Shown: positions 1 to 10,148, numbered from the stretch's first letter. The stretch is 64,000 bases of DNA from Paludibacteraceae bacterium (GCA_017450435.1 JAFSTO010000033.1:18016-82015); one strand, 5' to 3'. Notes: generated by a model from the sequence alone, not told the origin. A program made the numbers and translations.

Positions 1-2
1 AA

Positions 3-2513
3 GAGTACGTCGAATTGGCGTGGATGGGTATATATAACACCAACCCTGCAGTCAATCCTGTGCTGCGGCAGACCTCTACCAATGAGGCGCTGTTCTCTAA
101 CAAAGGCATACCGGTAGCATATAACTTATGGTCAGCACCCGGAAACAGCCTGATTGACCCTTGGGGAAAGTTTGACACTTCAATTCCTCGCAAGGCCGAC
201 TACCAAAACCTCGCTTCATGGCGCGATGCGGTATTTCGCGTGGGTCAGAAAGCGGAAGCGGAGTTTAAAATCTCCGGCGGGTCGGAGAATATCACATACT
301 ACACCTCTTTCGCTTATCTAAAGGACGAGGGCTACTACATCGGTTCAGGCTACGACCGTTTCTCTGTTCGTTCCAATATCGAGTATCAGGCACGTCCGTG
401 GCTCAGGGGAAGTCTGAACGTGGCGTATTCCTATTCCGACCAGAACTCCGCCGGTCAGGACGCTTCTTATAACAACGGTTTCACTTTTGTCAATGGTATT
501 CCGCCACTTTATCCGGTGTACTTGTATAACCCGGACGGCACGGTGAGGATTGATCCTATGACCGGCGGCTACGCATACGACTATGGTATGGCTGAGGGCT
601 CCGGCAGGCCTTTTGGTACGGGTAACAACCCCGCCGGTTCGTTGCAGTATGACCGTGACAACCGTCAGCGTAATCAGGTGACGGCAAACACGATGCTTGA
701 AGCTAAACTATATGACGGACTCACATTCACGCTGAATGTAGGTGTGCAATATATGTCAGACGCCCACTCGCAGTTTTCCAATGCTTACTTCGGTGAGTCA
801 GAAGGTATAGGCAGAACACGCAAACAACAGGTTAACTATCTGAACTTCACTGCTAACCAGCTGATTGAGTACAACAAGACTTTCCTCGAAGACCACTCTA
901 TCCGTCTTCTTGCCGGCCATGAGACTCACTTCACTCGCGATTCCTATCTCGCCGGTGCTAAAAACCACGTGGCTGCCATGCAGGGACCTGCTACGCTTGA
1001 GTTCGGCAATGCTGTGCAGATGGTTTCGCTCAACTCATATACGGGTTTTACAACCATTGAGTCGTATCTTGCCACAGTGTCATACGTCTATAACGAGCGT
1101 TATGGCATCAGTGCCAACTACCGTGCTGACGGCTCCTCGAAGTTCGCCAAGGGACACCGCTGGGGACACTTTGGTTCAGTGGGAGCCTTCTGGAACTTCA
1201 CCAACGAGCCTTTCCTTGAAAAAGTGAAGTGGCTTAGAAACGGCAAGCTCCACGCTTCATGGGGTGTACAGGGTAACCAGGACGCTATAGCCGCTAACTT
1301 GTTCTATGACCAATATACGTTGCAGAACCTTGATGGTGAGGTGGCATACGCTTGGGAGTACAAGGGCAACCCTAACCTCACGTGGGAACACTCTTCGCAG
1401 TTTGACGTTGGCGTGGATGCCGACTTGACCAAGTATTTGTCGCTATCGGTGGACTATTTCTACAAACTCACCGACCACATGCTCTTTCCGCGTTATGTAG
1501 AGCCTTCAAAAGGTTATACCTACACCTACACTAACTCCGGCAAGATGAGCAACCAAGGTGTGGAGTTGCAGCTTAATATTCATGCTGTCAAGACAGACAA
1601 TATCAGTCTGGACATACGGTGGAACGGTGCACATTATGCCAACAAGGTTCTGGAACTGCCTGAGGGAATGACCGATGACACTTGGCTGATGGGCAACCTC
1701 GCAGTGGGGCACAGCATGGAAGAGTACCACATGCGCACCTATTGCGGCGTGGAAGCCGAGACCGGTCTTGCCACCTACCTCGGCTACTACGATGCTTCGC
1801 TTGGAGAATTTGGTTTTACTCCGGCAGCCAATCTGCGTGACATGAATAAGACGGGCGACAACTATATTAGCAATGTATATGACTATAGGATGAGTCACCC
1901 GGATGCTGATATTCAAACTTATGTGATGAAAGGCTCATGGCCTGCTGCTATTGCCGGTACCGACTTCATCGGCAAGTCGCCTTCTCCTGCATTAGCGGGT
2001 GGCTTCGGGTTTGATTTCTCTGCATACGGAGTATCGCTTTCTGTGTCTTGTTCATACGGTTTGGGTGGATACGGTTATGATAATATCTATCGTGCCTTGA
2101 TGCAATCAGGACAGGCGGGCAAGTACAACTGGCACGTTGATATGCGGGGTGCATGGAACGACCTGATGACACCCGACGAGAAAGCCGCTATAGCTGCACT
2201 TGGCACGAAGGGTGTGCCGAGACTATCTAACGGAGCATACTCCGACCGTAACGCTGCCGCGTATTCAACACGATTCCTTACTTCTAACACTTTTTTGTCG
2301 CTTAATAATGTCAGGCTTGGTTACACTTTGCCTAATTCCGCTTTGGAGAAGATGAGGCTGAGCAGCCTATCGTTTTATGTGTCAGCCGACAATCTGGCAT
2401 TGGCATCCGCACGTAAGGGATATAACCCTCTTGGCAGTTTCGACGGCTCATCCAACCCATACCAGTACACGCCGCTCTCATCGGTGGTCGGAGGCATAAG
2501 TCTGCAGTTCTAA
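3..2513 (+). CDS. SusC/RagA-family TonB-dependent outer-membrane receptor, C-terminal part (5' end outside window)
   Basis: The reading frame is already open at the window edge, so this is the C-terminal ~836 residues of a larger protein; the signal peptide, carboxypeptidase-like domain and most of the plug lie upstream. What is visible is the 22-strand barrel part: alternating aromatic/polar strands such as ISGGSENITYYTSFAYLKDEG, a hallmark of SusC proteins at the plug-barrel junction, and an end in ...GGISLQF with the terminal Phe used for barrel assembly. SusC proteins form a TonB-powered channel that imports glycans or peptides captured by the partner SusD. The SusD gene starts 64 bases downstream, so the two are almost certainly co-transcribed. 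The substrate cannot be inferred. Confidence 0.93.
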   Translation, partial: EYVELAWMGIYNTNPAVNPVLRQTSTNEALFSNKGIPVAYNLWSAPGNSLIDPWGKFDTSIPRKADYQNLASWRDAVFRVGQKAEAEFKISGGSENITYYTSFAYLKDEGYYIGSGYDRFSVRSNIEYQARPWLRGSLNVAYSYSDQNSAGQDASYNNGFTFVNGIPPLYPVYLYNPDGTVRIDPMTGGYAYDYGMAEGSGRPFGTGNNPAGSLQYDRDNRQRNQVTANTMLEAKLYDGLTFTLNVGVQYMSDAHSQFSNAYFGESEGIGRTRKQQVNYLNFTANQLIEYNKTFLEDHSIRLLAGHETHFTRDSYLAGAKNHVAAMQGPATLEFGNAVQMVSLNSYTGFTTIESYLATVSYVYNERYGISANYRADGSSKFAKGHRWGHFGSVGAFWNFTNEPFLEKVKWLRNGKLHASWGVQGNQDAIAANLFYDQYTLQNLDGEVAYAWEYKGNPNLTWEHSSQFDVGVDADLTKYLSLSVDYFYKLTDHMLFPRYVEPSKGYTYTYTNSGKMSNQGVELQLNIHAVKTDNISLDIRWNGAHYANKVLELPEGMTDDTWLMGNLAVGHSMEEYHMRTYCGVEAETGLATYLGYYDASLGEFGFTPAANLRDMNKTGDNYISNVYDYRMSHPDADIQTYVMKGSWPAAIAGTDFIGKSPSPALAGGFGFDFSAYGVSLSVSCSYGLGGYGYDNIYRALMQSGQAGKYNWHVDMRGAWNDLMTPDEKAAIAALGTKGVPRLSNGAYSDRNAAAYSTRFLTSNTFLSLNNVRLGYTLPNSALEKMRLSSLSFYVSADNLALASARKGYNPLGSFDGSSNPYQYTPLSSVVGGISLQF

Positions 2514-2577
2514 TATGCGCGGAAAGATGTTTACTCAACGCAACAAAATACTAATCATAAACAAGAATGATACGGCT

Positions 2578-4236
2578 ATGAAATCACTGCTTCAAAATAT
2601 AAAACGGACATCGTCATTGTTTCTCGTGACATTGCTCATTATCTCTTGTTCCGAATCGTACCTTGACCGTGAGACCTATGGCGATAAAGATGCTATACGT
2701 CAGGACCAGTTCGATAACCTTGACAACCGCCTTGACGGAACAATGCGAGGCATATATGCTAAGATGTATGAGTATGGTGGGTCGCATGAGACGTTTGGCA
2801 AGAGGTCAATAGATATGTATGGAGATATATGTGCCGGTGATATGGCGCTTACAGCTTATAACTTCGGGCAGTTCTACAGCGACGAGTCATTGCAGACCAA
2901 CACTGATCGTGCCGGATATATATGGAATCTGATGTATTCTATGCTCCATAATACCAACGACCTTATTCGTAGTATCCGTTCTAACACTGTGCTGATGAAC
3001 AGGTTGGCTGTAGCAACCATCGACTCTGTTGACACTTACTCATCAGAGGATATAAAGGTAATACATTACCTTGCACAAGCGTATGCCATGCGGGCGTATG
3101 CTCACCAAACATTGCTCACGTGGTTCTGCCCGCCTACACAGGACATATTGCATCACCCGGTTTATAACTATACATGGGATAATTATCCTACTTTTCCAAT
3201 TCATACAGAGGAGAATATCGATGAGTCAGTAGGTTATGTCAGTCTTCGTGCGGCGTACAATATCATTGAGTCTGACCTGAAAAACTCAATCCGTATTTTC
3301 ACTCTCATAGATGGAAAGGTAGCGCGTTCATCGAAGATAACGGTTGATATCAATGTGTGCCGGGCTCTGTTGGCGTGGTCGTATCTGAACAAGGCCGACA
3401 GCAAAGCAGACCCGTCTTCTGCAGATTATAAGGACTCATACACAGAAGCCCTGAAATATGCGGAGCAGGTAATCAACAGCGGTGCTTATAGCATCATACC
3501 GCAGAACCGTGTACTTCATAACGGCTTCAATGATATCAATAACGACTCGTGGATGTGGGGACAGGATGTGACATCGGAATCAACTACCAACCTTGCCACG
3601 TTCTTCGGTCAGGTGGATATACACACCTACTCGTATGCTTGGGCAGGCGACACCAAGGCCATTGACCGTCAACTTTATAGTGAGATACCTTCGTGGGATA
3701 TACGTCGCTTGTGGTTCCGTGCTGACACCCCGGATGATGTGTTTGCTCTCTGTCCGGACGGCAAATACTTCTCACAGAAGAACGAATACTCTACCAAGTC
3801 TGAGGACGTCGATCGCGAGTGGTTGTCAGACAACGTGTGGCTGCGAATAGAGGCCGTCTATCTGATGGCTGCGGAGGCAGCTTGCAGGCTCGGAAATAAC
3901 GCTCTGGCTGTGCAGTATCTAACCGCCATTACCGACCTGCGAGTGAATAGTAGCGGCCTTGCCGCTGCTGCCGATTATGCCACTTGGAAAAGTGCACTCA
4001 GCGCTGATGCTCTGTTAGATGCTATAAAGCTGAATTGGCGCGTGGAACTATGGGGCGAGGGATATGCATGGCAGACATTCCGACGACTGTCCACATTCGT
4101 AGTGAGAGGCTCTAACCATGCTTTTAGGCCGGGTGAGACAATCGACAAGTCGTCAAACCCCGGCTCAGCTATAGCCGACGACTACTTCTGCCTCGTTATC
4201 CCACCTGACGAGATTCAATATAACCCTAATTTGTAA
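2578..4236 (+). CDS. SusD/RagB-family nutrient-binding outer-membrane lipoprotein
   Basis: 552 residues. The ATG at 2578 is preferred over an upstream in-frame start because it gives a clean lipoprotein signal: Lys/Arg-rich n-region, hydrophobic core and a lipobox ending at Cys24 (LIISC). After it comes the SusD-like fold: an alpha-helical TPR scaffold (for example the AYAMRAYAHQTLLTWF helix) and, near the C terminus, the NWRVELWGEGYAWQTFRR helix, equivalent to the family's ER-ELxxEGxRWxDLxR signature. SusD proteins cap the SusC barrel at the cell surface and bind the substrate. It lies directly after the SusC gene and before a BIG2 lipoprotein. Family assignment is secure; the ligand is unknown. 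Confidence 0.93.
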   Translation: MKSLLQNIKRTSSLFLVTLLIISCSESYLDRETYGDKDAIRQDQFDNLDNRLDGTMRGIYAKMYEYGGSHETFGKRSIDMYGDICAGDMALTAYNFGQFYSDESLQTNTDRAGYIWNLMYSMLHNTNDLIRSIRSNTVLMNRLAVATIDSVDTYSSEDIKVIHYLAQAYAMRAYAHQTLLTWFCPPTQDILHHPVYNYTWDNYPTFPIHTEENIDESVGYVSLRAAYNIIESDLKNSIRIFTLIDGKVARSSKITVDINVCRALLAWSYLNKADSKADPSSADYKDSYTEALKYAEQVINSGAYSIIPQNRVLHNGFNDINNDSWMWGQDVTSESTTNLATFFGQVDIHTYSYAWAGDTKAIDRQLYSEIPSWDIRRLWFRADTPDDVFALCPDGKYFSQKNEYSTKSEDVDREWLSDNVWLRIEAVYLMAAEAACRLGNNALAVQYLTAITDLRVNSSGLAAAADYATWKSALSADALLDAIKLNWRVELWGEGYAWQTFRRLSTFVVRGSNHAFRPGETIDKSSNPGSAIADDYFCLVIPPDEIQYNPNL

Positions 4237-4272
4237 TTGCATGTTCATTCGAAAATCATATATAACACAACT

Positions 4273-5373
4273 ATGAATACTACTTGTTCACCATTTACCA
4301 CCACTCTCCGGTTTGTTTTTAGTACATTGTTTTTTTCAGTATTGCTCTTAGTGCAGTCGTCTTGTGGCGGCAATAATCCCAAGCCAGCCGGTTCATTACA
4401 GATGTCGTTTACAGAGCTTACCCTCTCTCCTGACGAGTCAGTGCGTCTGTATTGCCGTGCAGGAAAGGATGAGAAGTTGCCGCAACTGACTTGGACATCG
4501 TCCGACCCGTCGGTTGCCACGGTTGACAATATAGGCTACGTGACGGCAGTAGCAGCCGGTAGGACGGTCATTACCGCTTCGGCAGGCGAGTTGAAAGCCA
4601 CGTGCGATGTGTTCGTCGAGTCGTCATATCTGGCTACTCTTACCTTTCCGTTTGCTACTATGATTGGTGAGCCGGACACCGCTTTCTTCGGCGGAGGTGT
4701 GAAAGAGGCAATGATGGGAGGAAAGAAAATTTATGTGTATCTCTCCTTGGCACACTTGATGCTGTTCTCCGATGGTCTGACGCTCAACGAGGACTCTGAG
4801 ATTGAGGGTGCGCTGACGCAAGGTGCTGTGGTATCGCTGTATGTGCCGATGCTCTTCGGACCGCGTAATCTGAACGACGGCAAGGTGTATGGCTCGATTT
4901 TCAATAATGAGATTACTATAGGAAAGGATAAGTCGCTTAGTACGCAGTATTATGCTCAGGCCGGTGCTATTGATGAGAAGGCTTACACAGCAGCTATAGA
5001 GGCGTATGGACGGGCTGCCAACTCAGGCAGTCAGGACGCTATGTTCGACGCTCTTGACGGTGCTGTGGCTGCTATCAGCGGAGCGCAACTTTCGCTGGCT
5101 GTTTATCACTCGCGGGAAGAAGGTTACCGTAGCGACGGTTATGTAATAAACAACCTGCCGGAGGCGCTGGTGACCGCCGGCTCATTCACCCTGCTTGAAA
5201 ATAAACAAAGTCCGCAGAACTACAAGGTACAGGGGCTTCAGCTGACCGTCAAACCGCTGAATAAGTCAGTAGGCTATTACTACGGCGCTGCACTAAACTA
5301 CGACCCCTTAGCAGGTTATTTCCTCGCGGATAAGGATATGCATTACCTTGACGAAGTGACTATTAAGAACTGA
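4273..5373 (+). CDS. BIG2 Ig-like domain lipoprotein of the SusCD operon
   Basis: 366 residues from the ATG at 4273 (an upstream TTG is also in frame but would put 12 polar residues before the signal). A hydrophobic segment ends in LVQSSC, so Cys31 is the likely lipidated residue. Residues ~45-118 form a bacterial Ig-like group 2 (BIG2) domain with the typical TWTSSDPSVATVDN and GRTVITA motifs. The remaining ~240 residues are not recognised; they are beta-rich and may be the binding module. In SusCD loci, lipoproteins in this position are usually extra surface glycan-binding proteins, which is the inference here. The stop overlaps the next start (TGATG), so translation is probably coupled. 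Confidence 0.8.
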   Translation: MNTTCSPFTTTLRFVFSTLFFSVLLLVQSSCGGNNPKPAGSLQMSFTELTLSPDESVRLYCRAGKDEKLPQLTWTSSDPSVATVDNIGYVTAVAAGRTVITASAGELKATCDVFVESSYLATLTFPFATMIGEPDTAFFGGGVKEAMMGGKKIYVYLSLAHLMLFSDGLTLNEDSEIEGALTQGAVVSLYVPMLFGPRNLNDGKVYGSIFNNEITIGKDKSLSTQYYAQAGAIDEKAYTAAIEAYGRAANSGSQDAMFDALDGAVAAISGAQLSLAVYHSREEGYRSDGYVINNLPEALVTAGSFTLLENKQSPQNYKVQGLQLTVKPLNKSVGYYYGAALNYDPLAGYFLADKDMHYLDEVTIKN

Positions 5374-6350
5374 TGACTAATAAGCCGCATAGAAGAGAAA
5401 CGCTGCGGGGGCTATGTGCCCTTGCAGCGTTGATTTTGTTAGTGGCGGCGGGGCTTTTTATACTAAACAGGCGTGATACAGCAGCTGTCGAACATGCTTG
5501 TAGGCGCGAGGAGTATGCGCGTAGAAAGGATAGTATAGAGCAGGCTTTGTCGGCAAGAGAGGAGCAGAGAAAGCAATGGGCATTAGACAAAGCCGAGCGG
5601 CAGCGCAAGAGAGAGAAATATCTTCGTGATAAAGAGGAGCGCGAGCGTAAGCGTCGTGCGGAGGACACCATAACGGTGGTGCTGCATCCGTTCGACCCTA
5701 ACACCGCCGACAGCTCGGAGTTGGTGCATCTCGGTCTGCGGCCGTGGATGGCACGCTCGGTCTGTCGCTACCGTGGGGCGGGAGGACAATTCCGAAAAGC
5801 AGAGCAGTTTCGTAAGGTATATGGCATGACAGACAGCCTGTATGCGGCATTGAAGCCGTATATCGTTATCCACTCTGACTCTGTAGTTACGGACAGTCTG
5901 CCGCTGCTATATATGCAACAACGAAAGGTGGATACTGTTTTGCAGCTTAACACTACCGATACCGCCGAACTGCAACTGATTCGCGGCATTGGCAGATACA
6001 CGGCAAAGGAGATTATCCGCTATCGTGAGCGTCTGGGGGGATATGTGTCCGTTGAGCAGATTAGGGAAATACCACGTTTGCGAAACATCGACTCGCTATT
6101 GCCGCATCTTGCGACAGATACACTCGTCATTCGACCCGTTTATGTCAATTCGCAGAGCGTGGACAGACTGTCACGCCACCCGTATCTCTCGTTTGAACAG
6201 GCGAAGGGTATATACATGTTCCGACGTCGTCACGGCAAACTTCAATCCACTGACGACCTTCTGCAAATAAAAGACGGCAGGGATATTCTCTTTAACGAGA
6301 ACGACCTCCGCCGTCTTGCTCCGTATCTTAGTTTTGAAGATGGTTGGTAA
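5373..6350 (+). CDS. Membrane-anchored helix-hairpin-helix protein (ComEA-like repeats)
   Basis: 325 residues. A basic N terminus is followed by one hydrophobic segment (~14-31), a long Arg/Lys/Glu-rich stretch (~38-92) likely to be helical or coiled-coil, then three HhH modules at ~100-145, ~190-235 and ~250-305. The middle one (LNTTDTAELQLIRGIGRYTA) has the canonical LIRGIG hairpin seen in ComEA. HhH repeats bind DNA backbones non-specifically; in ComEA they take up DNA in the periplasm. The start overlaps the BIG2 gene's stop by one base, so it belongs to the SusCD transcript at least physically. A link between this protein and nutrient uptake is not established; it may simply be a Bacteroidetes HhH protein of unknown role. 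Confidence 0.82.
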   Translation: MTNKPHRRETLRGLCALAALILLVAAGLFILNRRDTAAVEHACRREEYARRKDSIEQALSAREEQRKQWALDKAERQRKREKYLRDKEERERKRRAEDTITVVLHPFDPNTADSSELVHLGLRPWMARSVCRYRGAGGQFRKAEQFRKVYGMTDSLYAALKPYIVIHSDSVVTDSLPLLYMQQRKVDTVLQLNTTDTAELQLIRGIGRYTAKEIIRYRERLGGYVSVEQIREIPRLRNIDSLLPHLATDTLVIRPVYVNSQSVDRLSRHPYLSFEQAKGIYMFRRRHGKLQSTDDLLQIKDGRDILFNENDLRRLAPYLSFEDGW

Positions 6351-6360
6351 GATAACCTAT

Positions 6361-6795
6361 TTATCTTTTTTCTTTAAAGAACTCCTGCATCAGTGCTCTG
6401 CATTCGTCTTCCAGCACTCCTGTTGTTACACTGCATTTAGGATGCAGGGCTCTTGGTGCGAATATGTTGTAACCGCGTTTCTCGTCAGCGGCGCCATACA
6501 CTACCCGTTTTACTTGTGCCCAACCTATAGCGCCTGCGCACATCACGCATGGCTCGATAGTGACGTATAGTGTGCAGTCACTGAGATACTTGCCGCCTAT
6601 TGTCTGTGTGGCAGCTGTCAGTGCCTGCATCTCGGCATGTGCTGTTACGTCTTGCAGAGTCTCGGTGAGGTTGTGCCCTCTGCCGATAATTTGTCCGCCG
6701 GACACGATAACGCAACCGATAGGCACCTCGTCGCGCCTCAAGGCTTCGCTTGCCTCATGCAAGGCTATGCGCATATATCTTTCGTCGTCGGTCAT
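6361..6795 (-). CDS. tadA: tRNA-specific adenosine deaminase
   Basis: 144 residues, the usual length. It contains the complete zinc deaminase signature: His53-Ala-Glu55 (AHAEM) with the proton-shuttle Glu, and Cys83 and Cys86 in PCVMCAGA. TadA converts A34 to inosine in the anticodon of tRNA-Arg(ACG), allowing decoding of CGU, CGC and CGA. It is convergent with the HhH gene (10 bases between the stops) and follows gldD by one base on the same strand. The short-form deaminase sequence (GCVIVSGGQIIGRGHN) matches the bacterial tRNA enzyme rather than guanine deaminase. Confidence 0.95.
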   Translation of the reverse strand: MTDDERYMRIALHEASEALRRDEVPIGCVIVSGGQIIGRGHNLTETLQDVTAHAEMQALTAATQTIGGKYLSDCTLYVTIEPCVMCAGAIGWAQVKRVVYGAADEKRGYNIFAPRALHPKCSVTTGVLEDECRALMQEFFKEKR

Positions 6796-6796
6796 C

Positions 6797-7411
6797 TTAG
6801 TCAGCAGTCCACCTCACGCTTTCTATCAGGTGACGAAGGTCGTCGTCAAGAAAATTTACAACAGGGGCTAAGGAATCCTGGTTGGGAATACAGTTGAAAT
6901 ATACCGAACCTCTAAAGAAATGTCGTGTGCTGTCGGTCAGGTAAAATTGCTGCGGTGAGGCTGTGTTGCCCCTTAGTTCGTAATAAACGCCATATACTTT
7001 GTTCTGCTCGTCGGCAAAACCTTGTTCCGGTATGGATGAGGCCTTGCCGGAATGCTTGAACACGAACTCCTGTGCGTCGTCGCTCAGTTGGCGCAGGTTA
7101 TGGTTAACGGGTTTGTAGTTGCAGTATATAACAGCGTTGAGGGTGGGGTACTTGATATCAAACCATGTGGGGTCGTCATGTTGCACGATACTTGCCGATG
7201 TGCTGATATCAAACACAATGGGAACATCCGTAGGCTGCACCTGACGGTAAGTGTGTTCGGGCAAGTCGATACGGCAGTATCCGTAAGGCTTGGGCACATA
7301 CCGCTGTTTGCAACCGACAAAGAGTGTTGCAAACGCTATCGTGGCAAGTATCAGGCCTGTTCGCGTGCCATGCGATAAAAGCCGGGTATATGTTACGCTA
7401 CGATGTCTCAA
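6797..7411 (-). CDS. gldD: Gliding motility lipoprotein GldD
   Basis: 204 residues. An N-terminal hydrophobic segment ends in LFVGC (Cys34), a lipoprotein signal. The mature part opens with PKPYGYCRIDLPEHTYR, the diagnostic start of GldD, followed by the family's ...WFDIKYP... and ...VYFN... segments. GldD is needed for gliding in Flavobacterium and is retained in many non-gliding Bacteroidetes together with the type IX secretion system. Its presence is consistent with the giant exported proteins elsewhere in the window. It lies just downstream of clpX with 12 bases between them, so it may share the clpPX transcript. Confidence 0.9.
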   Translation of the reverse strand: MRHRSVTYTRLLSHGTRTGLILATIAFATLFVGCKQRYVPKPYGYCRIDLPEHTYRQVQPTDVPIVFDISTSASIVQHDDPTWFDIKYPTLNAVIYCNYKPVNHNLRQLSDDAQEFVFKHSGKASSIPEQGFADEQNKVYGVYYELRGNTASPQQFYLTDSTRHFFRGSVYFNCIPNQDSLAPVVNFLDDDLRHLIESVRWTAD

Positions 7412-7423
7412 TCTGTTTTAGCA

Positions 7424-8638
7424 TTAAATCTTCATCACGTCCGCCTTGTCAATCTGTTGTTTGGCATACTCGCGGGTTATGTGAAGCTCTTTTATGTGAT
7501 TTGACGGAGCGTCGAACATCACGTCAGTCATTATTGTCTCACATAGTCCTCGCAGTCCGCGTGCTCCGAGTTTGTACTCCATAGCCACGTCCACTATGTA
7601 GTCTAACGCCTCGTCGTCAAACACCAGTTGCACGCCGTCCATTGCCAAGAGGCGTGTGTATTGTTTGACGAGAGCGTTCTTTGGCTCGGTGAGTATGCGC
7701 TTCAGGGCAGCCTTGTCTAACGGCTCCAAGTGAGTAAGCACAGGCAGACGTCCTACTATCTCGGGAATAAGTCCGAAAGACTTCAAGTCCTGCGGGGCTA
7801 TATACTGCAGCAGGTTGTTCTTATCGAGCTTGCGTGCATGGTCTTGCGCTGCAAAGCCGATGGTCTGTGTGTTCATTCGATTGGCAATATGGCGCTCTAT
7901 ACCATCGAAAGCACCACCGCAGATAAAGAGAATGTTCTCCGTGTTTATTTTCACGAACTCCTGTTCGGGATGTTTGCGTCCGCCCTTTGGCGGAACGTTA
8001 ACGATGCTGCCCTCCAGCAGTTTGAGCAGTGCTTGTTGCACACCCTCTCCGCTCACGTCACGAGTGATGGATGGGTTGTCGCTCTTGCGGGCAATCTTGT
8101 CAATCTCGTCAATAAAGACGATACCGCGCTCTGCTTGTGCCACATCGTAGTCGCATGCCTGCAGCAGACGGGTCAGCGTTGACTCCACATCTTCGCCCAC
8201 GTAGCCGGCTTCGGTCAGAACCGTGGCATCAACAATGGTAAACGGCACGGACAGCAGTTTGGCAATGGTGCGGGCAAGGAGAGTCTTGCCGGTGCCGGTG
8301 CGACCAACAAGAATGATGTTCGACTTCTCTATCTCAACATCGTCTTTCTCTTTGTTCTCTTTCGAAGCAAGACGCTTGTAGTGGTTATAAACGGCAACGG
8401 AAAGGAAACGCTTGGCTGCGTCCTGACCGATGACGTACAAATCAAGAAAAGCCTTTATCTCATGTGGCTTAGGCACCTTTGTGAGGTCGGTAGCGGGGTT
8501 CTTTCTAACAACGATGTCGGATATCATGTCGCGTGCCGCCATCACGCAATCGGGGCAGATGAACGCACCGTTCTCACCCTGAATAAGATATGGGTTAGGT
8601 CTGCCGCAGAAGCTGCACTTGGGTTCGCCTTTTTTCAT
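7424..8638 (-). CDS. clpX: ATP-dependent Clp protease ATP-binding subunit ClpX
   Basis: 404 residues, full length. The N-terminal zinc-binding domain has Cys8, Cys11, Cys28 and Cys31. The AAA+ core has a Walker A GRTGTGKT at 112-119, Walker [10 protein letters not shown], and the C-terminal [10 protein letters not shown] sensor-2 motif. ClpX forms a hexamer that unfolds tagged proteins, including SsrA-tagged ones, and feeds them to ClpP. The start codon overlaps the clpP stop by 4 bases, so the pair is translationally coupled. smpB, part of the tagging system that makes ClpXP substrates, is about 5 kb away. Confidence 0.98.
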   Translation of the reverse strand: MKKGEPKCSFCGRPNPYLIQGENGAFICPDCVMAARDMISDIVVRKNPATDLTKVPKPHEIKAFLDLYVIGQDAAKRFLSVAVYNHYKRLASKENKEKDDVEIEKSNIILVGRTGTGKTLLARTIAKLLSVPFTIVDATVLTEAGYVGEDVESTLTRLLQACDYDVAQAERGIVFIDEIDKIARKSDNPSITRDVSGEGVQQALLKLLEGSIVNVPPKGGRKHPEQEFVKINTENILFICGGAFDGIERHIANRMNTQTIGFAAQDHARKLDKNNLLQYIAPQDLKSFGLIPEIVGRLPVLTHLEPLDKAALKRILTEPKNALVKQYTRLLAMDGVQLVFDDEALDYIVDVAMEYKLGARGLRGLCETIMTDVMFDAPSNHIKELHITREYAKQQIDKADVMKI

Positions 8639-9321
8639 CGTTTGCTATAAACAGTGTCAATCATTCCGTATTCTTTAGCCTCTGCTGCCGTCATCCAGTG
8701 GTCGCGGTCGGAGTCTTGTGCAATACGCTCAAAAGGATTATGTGAGTGGTCGGCAATAATCTGATAAAGTTCGTTCTTGAGTTTCTTTATCTCGTTGACG
8801 GTTATCTCCATGTCGCTTGCCTGACCTTGTGCTCCGCCCATAGGCTGGTGAATCATCACGCGTGAATGTGGCAATGCCGCACGTTTGCCCTCTTTGCCTG
8901 CTACAAGCAGCACTGCGCCCATAGAGGCTGCCATGCCTGTGCAGATGGTGGATACATCGGCCTTGACATATTGCATGATGTCGTATATGCCGAGACCGGC
9001 ATACACCGACCCGCCGGGGGTGTTCAGGTAGATGTATATGTCGCGGTCGTTATCCACAGAGTCCAGATACAGCATCTGTGCCTCAATGACGTTGGCGGTA
9101 TAGTCGTTAACCTCGGTGCCGAGGAAGATGATGCGGTCCATCATAAGGCGTGAGAACACGTCCATCTGTGTTACATTGAGCTGACGCTCTTCAAGGATGG
9201 AGGGAGATATGTATCCGCCTCCCTGCATCATTACGTTGCCGTAGGCGGCATTCATGGCGTGCTCCACGTGCATGGAGTTCATACCAAGATGCTTGGTTGC
9301 ATAGTTGATAAAATCGTTCAT
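8635..9321 (-). CDS. clpP: ATP-dependent Clp protease proteolytic subunit ClpP
   Basis: 228 residues, including a longer N-terminal region than the E. coli enzyme, as is common in Bacteroidetes. Catalytic residues are visible: Ser133 in GMAASMGA, His158 in RVMIHQP, and the Asp in the QDSDRDHW stretch. ClpP forms a double heptameric barrel that degrades proteins delivered by ClpX. It is first in the clpP-clpX pair and overlaps clpX by 4 bases. The 70-base gap upstream toward the 5'-nucleotidase gene has no clear consensus promoter that I could place. Confidence 0.97.
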   Translation of the reverse strand: MNDFINYATKHLGMNSMHVEHAMNAAYGNVMMQGGGYISPSILEERQLNVTQMDVFSRLMMDRIIFLGTEVNDYTANVIEAQMLYLDSVDNDRDIYIYLNTPGGSVYAGLGIYDIMQYVKADVSTICTGMAASMGAVLLVAGKEGKRAALPHSRVMIHQPMGGAQGQASDMEITVNEIKKLKNELYQIIADHSHNPFERIAQDSDRDHWMTAAEAKEYGMIDTVYSKR

Positions 9322-9391
9322 AGTGTTGTGTGTATTTTTAAGAAGTTTTGAGAAGTCTTCTACGCAATAGATGACTTGGAAACTTCGGATT

Positions 9392-10132
9392 TTACTTTAT
9401 GTTCATTCTGCCGTCCACTTTGGCAGTTACCGTTTGTTGGCGGCGTACGTATTCTATATATAGGTCGCGTATTTTCTTGCCGGTGAGTGTTTTGTCTTCG
9501 AACATCGTTAGTGCTGTCAGTCCGTCGGCTCCGCCGGAGAGGTAGTCGCTGGTGGCAACCTTGTAGTACGCCTCAGGCACTATCTCTTTCCCGTTCAGTG
9601 TTACATGTGTGAGCAGTCCGTCTTTGCCTTCCACGCGAAAACCTGCAGAAACGCCTTGTCCGCCTTGCTCCACGCAGTTCTGTGCCAGCATCAGCAGTTT
9701 GTCGCCGGTCATCGTGAGAATAACCAGTTCGTTATCAAACGGCATAAGTTCGAACACATGCCGGAAGGTAATGGGGCCTGCCTGCCAGGCGCATCGCAGA
9801 CCGCCGCAGTTGACAACAGCGAGGTCAATAGTCTCACCCGTCTCCGACTCTGCCATCGCAAGCAGGGCGTCGGTCGCCCAGTTAAGCAACGGCGACTCAG
9901 GCTTGGCGGCAATCATAGGCTCCGGAGCATTGCCGAGAGGAATACATAGTTGCGACTCTAATTCATCGTGCACAGGTGCTATGATATTCAGATATGAGGT
10001 GTCCTGAATGGCATTGAGTGTTGAGTCAACGGCAAGCAGCTCTGTGCTGACAGAACTAACGTGCATGGGCTGACGGGTGCAGCAGATGAAGAAAAGCGCT
10101 ATAGGCGCAAGAAAAAGCAGAAAACGTTTCAT
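9392..10132 (-). CDS. 5'-nucleotidase C-terminal domain lipoprotein
   Basis: 246 residues. It has a short signal with a lipobox around Cys17/Cys18 (LFFICC). The rest matches the C-terminal substrate-binding domain of UshA-type 5'-nucleotidases: LAVVNCGGLRCAW, the FRHVFELMPFDNELV segment, and YYKVATSDYLSGGADG. The N-terminal metallophosphatase domain that carries the catalytic metals is absent from this gene and from the neighbouring genes in the window. In Bacteroidetes this domain is often split from a separate metallophosphatase gene, so activity probably needs a partner encoded elsewhere, or the protein is a binding subunit. The ATG at 10132 gives the signal directly. Confidence 0.85.
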   Translation of the reverse strand: MKRFLLFLAPIALFFICCTRQPMHVSSVSTELLAVDSTLNAIQDTSYLNIIAPVHDELESQLCIPLGNAPEPMIAAKPESPLLNWATDALLAMAESETGETIDLAVVNCGGLRCAWQAGPITFRHVFELMPFDNELVILTMTGDKLLMLAQNCVEQGGQGVSAGFRVEGKDGLLTHVTLNGKEIVPEAYYKVATSDYLSGGADGLTALTMFEDKTLTGKKIRDLYIEYVRRQQTVTAKVDGRMNIK

Positions 10133-10148
10133 GACACTATAGTATAAT

